Shown here: piece after piece, positions 42,656 to 51,436 of the stretch
How the letters are laid out: every line of letters begins with the position of its first letter
How positions within the stretch are numbered: the first letter of the stretch is position 1
Notes under the pieces: model-generated
What the model saw: the letters and a program-made list of their open reading frames with translations, nothing else
What the model was told of the DNA's origin: nothing
The model's database searches: none
Position numbers and translations under genes: made by a program
From: an uncultured Chloroflexales bacterium
Lineage (GTDB): Bacteria > Chloroflexota > Chloroflexia > Chloroflexales > Chloroflexaceae
Direction of reading: 5' to 3'
Assembly: GCA_937967405.1 (NCBI GenBank)
Contig: CALCJV010000022.1
Span: forward strand, 1-64,000
DNA length: 64,000 bases

Positions 42656-43821
42656 GCGACACCTGCAAAGGCTGCTGCTGCCAGTCTTAAGCGGTCGCGA
42701 ACATTTGCCGGATCAGTTGTGCCTGCCGTGTAGAGGCGCACAAACTCGGTATCTTTGATCAGCATATCATAGGCAACCTGTAGTTGCTCGCAATCGGTGA
42801 TGCTGCCGCGCTCCAGCCGTTTCGCAATCCCGTACATCACGGCATCGTAGACGGGCGCATTGATGGCACGCTTCGGACGAAAGGGCCGCTCGCCTAGGCA
42901 GCGATGCACCGTGTCAATCGTATTCGTAAAAACCCGCACCAACTCGGTTTCTGACTGTTTCTCTAGTTCGCGGTTATCGCGCATATACTTATTCAGAAAC
43001 GTAAGTAACGGCTTTTCGTATTGCTCTAAATTATAGTACAATGCAAAGAAACGCAGAATCAGTTCTTGGTCTTTCATCCGTTGATTGACCGGCCCAAAAA
43101 TACTGCGCCAGTTGGTATACGTATTGAGGTCTTGCAAGAGCCTGAGCAGCTTGCCCTGATAGATACTGGCCCGTATCTCCTGTGGCTGAAGCGATACACC
43201 GCCCGTATTGAGCCGTTCAAAGATGTAGTAGATGCTACTGCTGTCCTCTTCTTCAGGCTTATCCTGTTTGATTACTGTAGCATGGATAATCGCATTGTCC
43301 AAGTCTCGCCGATCACGCGGTTCGAGATCGGCGTAGGCTTTACCCTCAAATTCGGGGTTGAGCGGTTTGTTGCGCTCGCCTTTTAGGATAAATGGGACTG
43401 TGCCTTCACCTTTGGGGAACATCCCATCATAGAAATGGCGCAGGCTCCGCAGGCGTTGCTGGCCATCTATCACGAGCAGCTGGCGCGTCTTGGGATCAAT
43501 CGCCAGAAAGATACCGGGCACTGGTAAACCCAACAGCAACGATTCGATGAAGCGGGAAGCCCGCGCTTGGGTCCAGACATACTTGCGCTGAAATTCCGGT
43601 ACAATGATGTCTTCATCACGAATACGTTGCACCAACCCACGCACATCATAATCAGCTCCATAGCTAGAGATGGAGTAGGTAAAGGGCGTTTCTTTATCCT
43701 CAAGCGTGTCTTCGATGTCTTTGCGCTGTTCGACATCAGCGAGAACTTGCTGTTCATAGTCAAGGAGATCGGTGTCAGATGGATCGGTTGGGGGGGCTGA
43801 AGTGCGTTCTAGGTCGTGCAT
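42652..43821 (-). CDS. DUF262 domain protein (GmrS/SspE-like sensor), no HNH domain
   Basis: The 389-residue protein has the DUF262 hallmarks: PEFQRKYVW at about residues 75-83, VIDGQQRLRSLRHF around 117-131 (the DGQQR nucleotide-site motif), and FERLNTGGVSLQPQEIRAS at about 202-220. In GmrSD and SspE this domain hydrolyses nucleotides and senses modified or phage DNA, joined to a DUF1524-type HNH nuclease. Here the protein ends in a helical domain without HNH residues; instead the next gene encodes an HEPN protein. The start at 43821 has AAAGGA at 9 bases; upstream ATGs at 43839 and 43827 have poor spacing. Low GC suggests recent transfer. Confidence 0.9.
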   Translation of the reverse strand: MHDLERTSAPPTDPSDTDLLDYEQQVLADVEQRKDIEDTLEDKETPFTYSISSYGADYDVRGLVQRIRDEDIIVPEFQRKYVWTQARASRFIESLLLGLPVPGIFLAIDPKTRQLLVIDGQQRLRSLRHFYDGMFPKGEGTVPFILKGERNKPLNPEFEGKAYADLEPRDRRDLDNAIIHATVIKQDKPEEEDSSSIYYIFERLNTGGVSLQPQEIRASIYQGKLLRLLQDLNTYTNWRSIFGPVNQRMKDQELILRFFALYYNLEQYEKPLLTFLNKYMRDNRELEKQSETELVRVFTNTIDTVHRCLGERPFRPKRAINAPVYDAVMYGIAKRLERGSITDCEQLQVAYDMLIKDTEFVRLYTAGTTDPANVRDRLRLAAAAFAGVA

Positions 43822-43866
43822 ACGCATCGTTCCTTTCATTGGAAGAATCGCCTCAACAATATGGAC

Positions 43867-43875
43867 AGTATAGCA
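43867..43875 (-). promoter_or_regulatory. extended -10 promoter element (TGCTATACT) of the DUF262-HEPN pair
   Basis: The minus-strand element lies 46 bases before the DUF262 start, so the pair need not depend on read-through from the transporter operon that ends at 43894. No -35 is seen. Confidence 0.5.
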
Positions 43876-43893
43876 TATCCCTAGCTTCCCCCC

Positions 43894-44886
43894 TCACGGG
43901 CGGCGGAAGGGCTGCCCTAGCGCGGCGGGTGCAGCCGTATTCAGCCGTGCAAGCACGTGTTGCACGGGCTGGCTGAGCGGTGCGGGCAGTTGCTCGATCC
44001 AGCGTTGCAGGGTCGGGTTGCTGCCTGCATTCACTAGCACGAGGATCAGGATCATCAGCGCAAACGGCGCAACTTGGAAAATCTGGGTGGGGACGTTCGG
44101 GATGAGACTCTGCGAGCGTGTGGCAAAGAGCTGCAATGCACCGAAGAGGTAGCAGCCAAAGGCCACGCGCCATGGGTTCCAGCCGCCAAAGATCACAATC
44201 GCCAGCGCAATCCAGCCTGTGCCTGCAATGTGGCGGTAGCTCCAGCCCTGCTTCAGATCGAGCGTGTAGGCCGCCCCCGCAATGCCCACCAACGCCCCAC
44301 CCAGCAGCACATACAACAGCTGCAACGGCAACACTGGCACACCCCGCGCATAGGCCGTCGTGGGGCGTTCGCCCAGTGCGCGGAGCGTCAGCCCAGCGCG
44401 GGTGCGGAACAGAAACCACCATACCAGTGGCACGAGCAGGAAGCTCGCATAGATCAGCAGATTGTGTTGGAACAAGACCTGCCCCAAGATCGGTAGGTCT
44501 TGCAGCACGGGGATTGGCTGCGCGGGCACGGCTACGCCCGGGATCCGCACGTAGGGGTTGCCCAGAAACGAAGATAGATCGGTGCAGAGCAGCGCAAGCA
44601 CAAAGCCTACTGCCGTCTGCGAGAGGCGTAAGCCAAGACTGACAAAACACAGTACCAGTGCCACGAGCATGCCCACGCCGGCCGCCGCCACAAAGCCGAG
44701 CAGCACATTCTGGGTATGCACCCCGACGGCAAAGCCCGTCATGGCAGCAAGCAGCATCTTGCCATCAAGGGAGAGGTTAACCACGCCGGACCGCTCGGTG
44801 ATCGTCTCGCCCATCGTGGCAAAGATCAGCGGTGCGGCTCCCGCGAGGATCGCCGCAAGGTTAATCAAGATTTGCTGGGTATCCAT
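43894..44886 (-). CDS. BMP-type ABC transporter permease 2
   Basis: The 330-residue permease has about ten membrane segments and the branched-chain/BMP permease signature: ITERSGVVNLSLDGKMLLAAM near residue 28 and LRALGERPTTAYARGVPV near 195 (the EAA-like loop that contacts the ATPase). It belongs to the YufQ/NupQ family, which with YufP/NupP forms the pore for nucleoside or related uptake. It is the last gene of the bmpA-ATPase-permease-permease operon; an AGGTGTCAGG repeat lies in the 39-base gap before it. Confidence 0.92.
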   Translation of the reverse strand: MDTQQILINLAAILAGAAPLIFATMGETITERSGVVNLSLDGKMLLAAMTGFAVGVHTQNVLLGFVAAAGVGMLVALVLCFVSLGLRLSQTAVGFVLALLCTDLSSFLGNPYVRIPGVAVPAQPIPVLQDLPILGQVLFQHNLLIYASFLLVPLVWWFLFRTRAGLTLRALGERPTTAYARGVPVLPLQLLYVLLGGALVGIAGAAYTLDLKQGWSYRHIAGTGWIALAIVIFGGWNPWRVAFGCYLFGALQLFATRSQSLIPNVPTQIFQVAPFALMILILVLVNAGSNPTLQRWIEQLPAPLSQPVQHVLARLNTAAPAALGQPFRRP

Positions 44887-44902
44887 TGGCTTTCCTTTCG
44901 GT

Positions 44903-44917
44903 AACAGGTGTCAGGTG
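44903..44917. repeat. short copy of the AGGTGTCAGG repeat family
   Basis: AACAGGTGTCAGGTG fills part of the gap between the two permease genes. It matches 35579-35588 over AGGTGTCAGG. Confidence 0.5.
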
Positions 44918-44925
44918 GCGGATAG

Positions 44926-46014
44926 TTATCGTCTGCGCTCCTGCACACCCTGCGCGATCAGGGCAAACAGTACCAGCGTGCCCTGCAACACACCGGCAAT
45001 GCTGCTATCTATACCGAGCTGCAACGGGAGCTGGATGCTGCCGATGGAGAAGCTCGCAAACAGAATGGCGACGGGCCCGACCCAGACTGGATTGAAGCGC
45101 ACCAGCAGGACCACTAACAGGGCGAGAAAGCCGATCCCACTTGAAATATTGGGGATCAGGGCACGATACACCGCAAGGATTTGCAAGGCTCCGGCTAGCC
45201 CCGCCAGTGCGCCACATCCTGCCAGCGATTGGACCAGTCGGGCGTGGGCGGGCACACCGAGCCGTTCGGCGGCGGCAAGGTTCAATCCGGTGGCGCGTAG
45301 TTCCAAGCCCCAGTGTGTGCGGGTCAGTGCAAACCAGACCACGCTGATGCCAACAAGGGCGATGATCGGGGCGAGGGGCACAAGCCGACTACCTTCAAGT
45401 GTTGGGAGCCACAGAGCTTCGGGGAGCGGTTCAGTACCGGACATGGAGGCTACGCCGGGCCGCTTCCACGGCCCGAAGACGAGATACAGGGTGATGCCGA
45501 TGGCGATGAAGTTTAGGCCTAAGCCGACGAAAATCTCACTGACGTTGGTATACAGGCGCAGCACGCCGACGAGCAACGCCCACAGCATACCACCGCTTGC
45601 ACCCGCACTGAGGGCGAGTAGCCACAGCACTGGCGGCGGCAGATCGGGCAGCAGCCGCAAGGGAACCATGGCGAGCACCGCGCCGATCACGATCTGTCCC
45701 TCGATGCCAAGATTGTACAATCCAGCCGAGAAGGTCAACGTTAAGCCTGCTGAACAAAGCAGGAGCGGGGCGGTCAGCATAATCAGATCAGCGATAGTGC
45801 GCGGATTGCGAAACGCACCCGACAGGATCAGGCGATAGGCTTCAAGCGGGGCTGTCCCTGATGCCAACAGGACGAGTGTGGTGAACAGGAGCGTTCCACC
45901 AATGATGATCGCCGCCGATGTGAGCAGTTGTATGGCAGGCTGCATGCGTGTACGTGGGAGAGGCGGCGCGGGCAAGGCTTCGGGGGTGGTTTCGGTGGGA
46001 AGGTTATCCGTCAC
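44926..46014 (-). CDS. BMP-type ABC transporter permease 1
   Basis: The 362-residue permease (YufP/NupP type) has about ten membrane segments, the family motif TFSAGLYNLGIEGQIVIGAV near residue 90 and LRATGLNLAAAERLGVPAHARLV near 235 as the ATPase-contact loop. It starts with GTG at 46014, overlapping the ATPase gene end by 11 bases, so translation is coupled. Together with the other permease it makes the heteromeric pore. Confidence 0.92.
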   Translation of the reverse strand: MTDNLPTETTPEALPAPPLPRTRMQPAIQLLTSAAIIIGGTLLFTTLVLLASGTAPLEAYRLILSGAFRNPRTIADLIMLTAPLLLCSAGLTLTFSAGLYNLGIEGQIVIGAVLAMVPLRLLPDLPPPVLWLLALSAGASGGMLWALLVGVLRLYTNVSEIFVGLGLNFIAIGITLYLVFGPWKRPGVASMSGTEPLPEALWLPTLEGSRLVPLAPIIALVGISVVWFALTRTHWGLELRATGLNLAAAERLGVPAHARLVQSLAGCGALAGLAGALQILAVYRALIPNISSGIGFLALLVVLLVRFNPVWVGPVAILFASFSIGSIQLPLQLGIDSSIAGVLQGTLVLFALIAQGVQERRR

Positions 46015-47512
46015 GGGCGGCTACCTCAGCAAAGCCCACCCCGCCAATCAACTCGGCAAGGCGGGTGGCGGTCATTGTGGCGCACGGCAGCAGGTGCGAC
46101 ACCTGTCCGCCAAAGAAGACTAAGAGCAGATCGCTGTAGTCGAGTAGTTCATCGAAATCGGCAGAAGCAAACACAATCGCCGTGCCCTCTGTACGGCGGT
46201 GCAGCAGACGTTGCCAGATCGCTCGCGCCGAAACCACATCGAGGCCACGGGTCGGCTGATCGAACAGCAGTCCGGTGCATTCGGCCGACAAGAGGGCCAG
46301 CATCGCCCGTTGCTGATTGCCGCCCGAAAGCGATGCAAGCGGTGTATCGGGCGTGGCTTTGATGTTGTAAGCAGCAATGGCCGTTTCGGCTTGGGTGCAG
46401 GCATCCGCACGATTGATGATTAACCCGTGCGGCTTCCTCGTGAGGAGCAGATGCTCAGTCAGGGTCAGTGCGCCGATCACGCCATCGTGCATCCGGTCGG
46501 CGGGCAGATACTCTATGCCTGCTGCCCGAAATGCGCGGTACGGGGCGCGGGTCACATCTACACCATGGAGGAGGAGCTGCCCCCGTTCGGGGCGCAAGCG
46601 TCCCGCCAGCAGGCGCAGCAACACCTGCTGGCCACTGCCATCTAGCCCGCACAAGCCAACCACGCAGCCACGCGGCAGGCTCAGGGTCAGGTTGGACACG
46701 GTCAGGGCCCCCTCACGCACAGTGATCTGATTGAGCTGCCAGACGGGGGTTGCCGACGCTGGGGTGGGTGGCGCGGTGGTGGGGCGGGGCGGAGCGGGTG
46801 CGCCCTCCTGTCCAAACATCAGCTTAATCAGTTCGGCTTGCGGCTGCGGCATTGCAAGCTGTGGGCCAACTACGCGCCCATTGCGGAGGATGCTCACCGT
46901 TTGGCAGAGTTCGGCAACTTCGTCGAGCTTGTGCGAGACAAACAGCACCGTCTCGCCCTGTGCAGTGAGGCGACGCAGCGCAGCAAACAGAGCCGTTTTC
47001 TGGGCGGCAGTAATGCCGGTGGTTGGCTCATCGAGGATCAGCACCTTTACGCCGCACGCAAGCAGGCGCATAATTTCGAGTTGCTGGCGTTGCCCAACCG
47101 TCAGGCGGGCAAGCGGCTGATCGGGTGCGACGGTGAAGCCGAGCTGCTGGTTGAGCTGGATGAGTCGCTGGCGGGCGACGGCAAGGCTGGGCAGGGCCCG
47201 ACGGGGGCTAGCGCAGAAGAAGTTCTCAAGGGCACTGAAGGCAGGTATGTCCATGGGGTCTTGATGCACCATGCCTACCCCAGCCGCCAGTGCTGCTGCT
47301 GGCGTGTGCAGGCGAGCGGGCTGCCCATCGAGCAGCACCTCGCCGCTGTCGCGCTGGAGAAAGCCCGCCAGCAGCTTCATCAGGGTGCTTTTGCCTGCGC
47401 CATTCTCGCCCAGAATGCCGTGAATGTTGCCCGCCGCAAAGCTCAGGCTGATCGCATCATTGGCTCGCAAGCTGCCAAACGTTTTCGTCAAATTGCGGAT
47501 CTGAACATCCAT
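46004..47512 (-). CDS. BMP-type ABC transporter tandem ATPase
   Basis: The 502-residue protein contains two ABC domains, as in YufO/NupO and the RbsA type. Domain 1 has an intact Walker A (GENGAGKST near residue 33), signature LTVGQRQQLE, and Walker B LILDEPTTG. Domain 2 has a degenerate Walker A (CGLDGSGQQVLLR), signature SGGNQQRAML and LLFDQPTRGLD, so only the first is likely to be fully active. The start at 47512 (MDVQIRNLTKTFG) is preferred because the in-frame TTG at 47557 lies inside the hairpin at 47551-47583. Confidence 0.93.
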   Translation of the reverse strand: MDVQIRNLTKTFGSLRANDAISLSFAAGNIHGILGENGAGKSTLMKLLAGFLQRDSGEVLLDGQPARLHTPAAALAAGVGMVHQDPMDIPAFSALENFFCASPRRALPSLAVARQRLIQLNQQLGFTVAPDQPLARLTVGQRQQLEIMRLLACGVKVLILDEPTTGITAAQKTALFAALRRLTAQGETVLFVSHKLDEVAELCQTVSILRNGRVVGPQLAMPQPQAELIKLMFGQEGAPAPPRPTTAPPTPASATPVWQLNQITVREGALTVSNLTLSLPRGCVVGLCGLDGSGQQVLLRLLAGRLRPERGQLLLHGVDVTRAPYRAFRAAGIEYLPADRMHDGVIGALTLTEHLLLTRKPHGLIINRADACTQAETAIAAYNIKATPDTPLASLSGGNQQRAMLALLSAECTGLLFDQPTRGLDVVSARAIWQRLLHRRTEGTAIVFASADFDELLDYSDLLLVFFGGQVSHLLPCATMTATRLAELIGGVGFAEVAARDG

Positions 47513-47550
47513 TGGGCGATACCGTGTTGGTGCGCTCGGTGTGGCGACAA

Positions 47551-47583
47551 GCGGCAAGCGGGAGCCGTACCCCCGCTTGCCGC
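47551..47583 (-). terminator. intercistronic hairpin between bmpA and the ATPase gene
   Basis: A perfect 12-bp stem (GCGGCAAGCGGG / CCCGCTTGCCGC) with a 9-base loop follows the substrate-binding protein stop codon by 17 bases. Such hairpins in ABC operons stabilise the upstream message or partly terminate transcription, so that binding protein exceeds membrane components. There is no T run, so mRNA processing or stabilisation is more likely than full termination. Confidence 0.6.
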
Positions 47584-47599
47584 CTATGCTAGATTATGG

Positions 47600-48862
47600 T
47601 TACTGGCTTCGTCCGGTAATTCCTTCGAGCAGTTGCGGCATATACCAGATCTGCTCATCGGTGGCAACTTCACCTTCGGCAAGGAAGACGGTACCGTCTT
47701 GAAATTTGAGCGGGCCGGTAAACAGGCTGATGCTGCCATCCGCTAGCCCCGCGATGAACTCATCCAGTTGGGCACTCGCTTCATCGCTCAAGCCTGCGCC
47801 CTTGATAAAGCCGATAGCACTGGTATCCTTGTTGTTGATGTCGGTCCAGTCAGGGTCGAGCCACTGCCACGCAGGTTCCCATGTTCCTTGTTTGGCGGCA
47901 GTTAGGATTTGCAGATAGGCAGGGCCCCAGTGGAAGTAGGGTACACCCAGACACACGGCTTCGGCTTGGGCACATGCCCCCTCAAAGTCGTAGGGCAGAG
48001 CAAAGACGGGCGTGCCTGCTTGGGTGGCTTTGTTCGCTTCAATCAGGGCTTCCGTCGTGTCAATGCCAGAGATGATGACATCCGTGCCGGAGTTGATGAA
48101 GTCATTGGCGACTTGGGTCGGGTCGAGGGTCACGCCGGGAATGTTGAACCAGAAGCCGATCCACGTCACTTCAAAGGAAAGATCGGCGGGATCGTTGCCG
48201 CGCAGTTCGGTCCAGCAATGGCGTGCGCCGAGAAAGGCGGAGTTGACGAGGCGGCGGGTTTCGTCGTTAATCAGCGGGCCAAGGTAGCTGATACGTCCTG
48301 ACTTCGTCGTGAGGGCGGCGGCACAGCCAGCAATCATTTTGCCATACTCCATCTTGCCCATAACGTTGCCGAGATTGGCAGGAGCCAGCCCAGTCAGGAC
48401 ATCATCGCCCGAAGCATGAATGAAGATCACGTCGGGGTGGGCTTTGGCGGCTTCGCGGGTTCCATCCTTGAAATCATCGGAGTTGGTGATAATCAGCTTT
48501 GCGCCCTGAGCCACCAGTTCATCTACCACCTGCACCACCTGTACATTCGGCTTGTCCGCCGGATTGACTTTGTCAATGTAGATGAACTTGCTGCCGGGGA
48601 GCCGCTCTTCGGCATACAGTGCACCCTCGTAGTGGGCTTGGCTCCAGCCGCCGTCGTTGATGGGCCCTACCAGCACCATCCCGAACACAAACGGTTCATT
48701 GGATGGATCGGCGGCTGGGGTTTCGGTAGCAGCTGAGGCTTCGGTCGGGGCAGGGGCTTCGGTCGGAGTCGGTGCGGAGCCGCCACACGCACTGAGCAGG
48801 ATGCTGCCAAGCATGAGCAGCACAATGATCAATTGTGCCCGCAAGAACATAGTCGGTTGCAT
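47600..48862 (-). CDS. BMP family ABC transporter substrate-binding lipoprotein
   Basis: A 420-residue lipoprotein: lipobox LLSAC (Cys26), a Thr/Pro/Ala-rich tether of about 30 residues, then a BMP/PnrA-type binding protein (FVFGMVLVGPINDGGWSQAHYEG, the ligand-binding DGGW-type segment; NSDDFKDGTREAAKAHPDVIFIHASG). PnrA-like proteins bind purine nucleosides, but some relatives bind other compounds, and the ligand here is unknown. GGGAG at 8 bases sets the start. It is the first gene of the importer operon behind a consensus promoter and long leader. Confidence 0.93.
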   Translation of the reverse strand: MQPTMFLRAQLIIVLLMLGSILLSACGGSAPTPTEAPAPTEASAATETPAADPSNEPFVFGMVLVGPINDGGWSQAHYEGALYAEERLPGSKFIYIDKVNPADKPNVQVVQVVDELVAQGAKLIITNSDDFKDGTREAAKAHPDVIFIHASGDDVLTGLAPANLGNVMGKMEYGKMIAGCAAALTTKSGRISYLGPLINDETRRLVNSAFLGARHCWTELRGNDPADLSFEVTWIGFWFNIPGVTLDPTQVANDFINSGTDVIISGIDTTEALIEANKATQAGTPVFALPYDFEGACAQAEAVCLGVPYFHWGPAYLQILTAAKQGTWEPAWQWLDPDWTDINNKDTSAIGFIKGAGLSDEASAQLDEFIAGLADGSISLFTGPLKFQDGTVFLAEGEVATDEQIWYMPQLLEGITGRSQ

Positions 48863-49081
48863 TCGGTTTCTCCCTCAAATCGGTATAACGAGAATCTATA
48901 ACCCGGCTGCATCGCTGTGACCCAGATTGCCGCAGGGCCCGACGCAGGCTTCGGGACAACATCAACACCGCAGGGTGGTTCCTGTGATCAGGCACACGCC
49001 GGGCTACATTGCCGTTTGGGGATTGAACTCACGTTTTGAGTTGGGTGTTACGTTTGTCTCAGGCAAGTGAGGTTAACGAAA
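48863..49081 (-). ncRNA. long structured 5' leader of the BMP operon
   Basis: About 210 bases lie between the promoter at 49082-49110 and the bmpA start. On the minus strand they contain stems AACTCA-AAACG-TGAGTT (49026-49042), CCTG-TGAT-CAGG (48981-48992) and CCCGA...TCGGG (48938-48955). I do not recognise a known riboswitch class: the TPP, cobalamin and purine consensus blocks are not present. A regulatory leader is therefore only a proposal. Confidence 0.35.
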
Positions 49082-49110
49082 AGTATAGTAGAGGATGGGG
49101 CAACTGTCAA
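49082..49110 (-). promoter_or_regulatory. consensus sigma70 promoter of the BMP importer operon
   Basis: On the minus strand TTGACA (49105-49110), a 17-base spacer and TATACT (49082-49087) match the sigma70 consensus almost perfectly. The transcript would start near 49075, leaving a leader of about 210 bases. Confidence 0.75.
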
Positions 49111-49354
49111 GGTTGCGAGAGCGACACCACCAGCCGCTTTGCTTGGGCGGCTCCTGCCATAGCGCGTACCGCACCGGCATGGCCTCGTCATCCGTGCCAC
49201 GTCCCCCAGCCCAAACATGTATCGCGTATAATGAGTGTATCGGCTGCCACAGCCGATCCGTGTTGCGCCTCACCCAGCGAGGAGCTGTGCTATACTTGTG
49301 CTACACCGCTCTGGTGCGGGCCAATCCGAAGCGCACCTCCACTAATCACGAGCA
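49111..49354. other. remaining intergenic DNA between the BMP operon and ruvB
   Basis: No gene is recognisable. An extended -10 element lies at 49286-49296 for ruvB. The whole spacer between bmpA and ruvB is 492 bases including the BMP promoter and leader. Confidence 0.5.
49286..49296 (+). promoter_or_regulatory. extended -10 promoter element (TGTGCTATACT) for ruvB
   Basis: The element lies 59 bases upstream of the ruvB start and is identical to those before tyrS and clpS. Confidence 0.55.
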
Positions 49355-50413
49355 ATGCCCATGAACGATGAAGAACGCCTGCTTAATCCGCATGTCCAAA
49401 CCGAAGAAGCCCAAACTGAAAAGAGCCTGCGCCCGCGTATGCTTTCCGAGTTCATCGGGCAAGAGAAAGTGGTGCAGCAGCTCCGGATTGCCATTGCGGC
49501 GGCACGCGGGCGCAACGAGCCACTCGATCATACCCTGTTCTACGGGCCACCCGGCTTGGGCAAAACGTCGCTGGCGGGCGTGCTAGCCAATGAGATGGGG
49601 GTCAATCTCAAGATCACCAGTGGCCCGGCGATTGAGCGAGCGGGCGATCTGGCCGCGATCTTGACTAATCTCCAGAAAGATGACCTGCTCTTTATTGATG
49701 AAGTCCATCGCCTCAATCGTGCGGTGGAAGAGGTGCTGTATCCGGCGATGGAGGATTTTGCGCTTGACTTGATTGTCGGCAAAGGCCCCGGCGCACGCAA
49801 CCTGCGCCTGAAGCTGCCGCGCTTCACCGTCATCGGCGCAACCACCCGTGTTGCCTTGCTGACTTCGCCACTGCGAGATCGCTTCGGCGCAATTCATCGC
49901 CTCGAATTCTACTCGGCTGAAGCTATGCGCGAGATTATCGAACGCTCTGCCCGCATCCTCAAAGTGGCGATTGAGCCAGACGGTGCGTATGAAATCGGGC
50001 GACGCGCACGCGGCACACCCCGCATCGGCAACCGCCTGCTGCGCCGTGTGCGCGACTACGCACAGGTGGTGGCCGATGGAGTGATTACGCTGGAGGTTGC
50101 CCGCACGGCCCTGCACACGCTTGAAGTGGATGAACTGGGGCTGGATGAGAATGACCGCCGCCTGCTGCATGCGATCATCACCCTCTTTGATGGCGGCCCC
50201 GTCGGGCTATCCACGCTGGCGGCGGCAACGGCGGAAGAAGTAGATGCGATTGAGGATGTGTATGAGCCGTTCCTGATCCAGCTCGGCTTTGTGCAGCGCA
50301 CCCCGCGTGGGCGGATTGCCACCCAACGCGCCTATGTGCATCTCGGCATCCCCTACAGCGAGAGCCACGCTACCAAAGCGTTACCACCCGATGAGGATGC
50401 CGAACAAGCACGG

Positions 50414-50422
<9 letters not shown>
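49355..50422 (+). CDS. ruvB: Holliday junction branch migration helicase RuvB
   Basis: The 355-residue AAA+ motor has Walker A GPPGLGKT near residue 65, Walker [11 protein letters not shown] near 112, sensor-1 IGATTR, the arginine-finger region PLRDRFG, and the C-terminal winged helix ([28 protein letters not shown] to YVHLG). It drives branch migration with RuvA, whose gene is not in the window. Two start codons are possible, ATG at 49355 and 49361; the ribosome site is weak for both. The 3' end overlaps the convergent ABC ATPase gene by 9 bases. Confidence 0.96.
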
Positions 50423-51424
<1,002 letters not shown>

Positions 51425-51436
51425 CGGTGGCGATCC

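Noticed and set aside
42652..43821. GmrSD-type type IV restriction enzyme
   Set aside because: The C-terminal DUF1524/HNH nuclease part is missing; only the DUF262 half and a helical domain are present.
47513..47557. TTG start at 47557 for the BMP ATPase
   Set aside because: It lies inside a perfect 12-bp hairpin and has no ribosome site; the ATG at 47512 begins the normal family N-terminus.
48863..49081. Known riboswitch (TPP, cobalamin or purine) in the BMP leader
   Set aside because: The conserved blocks of these classes are not found in order; kept only as an unclassified structured leader.
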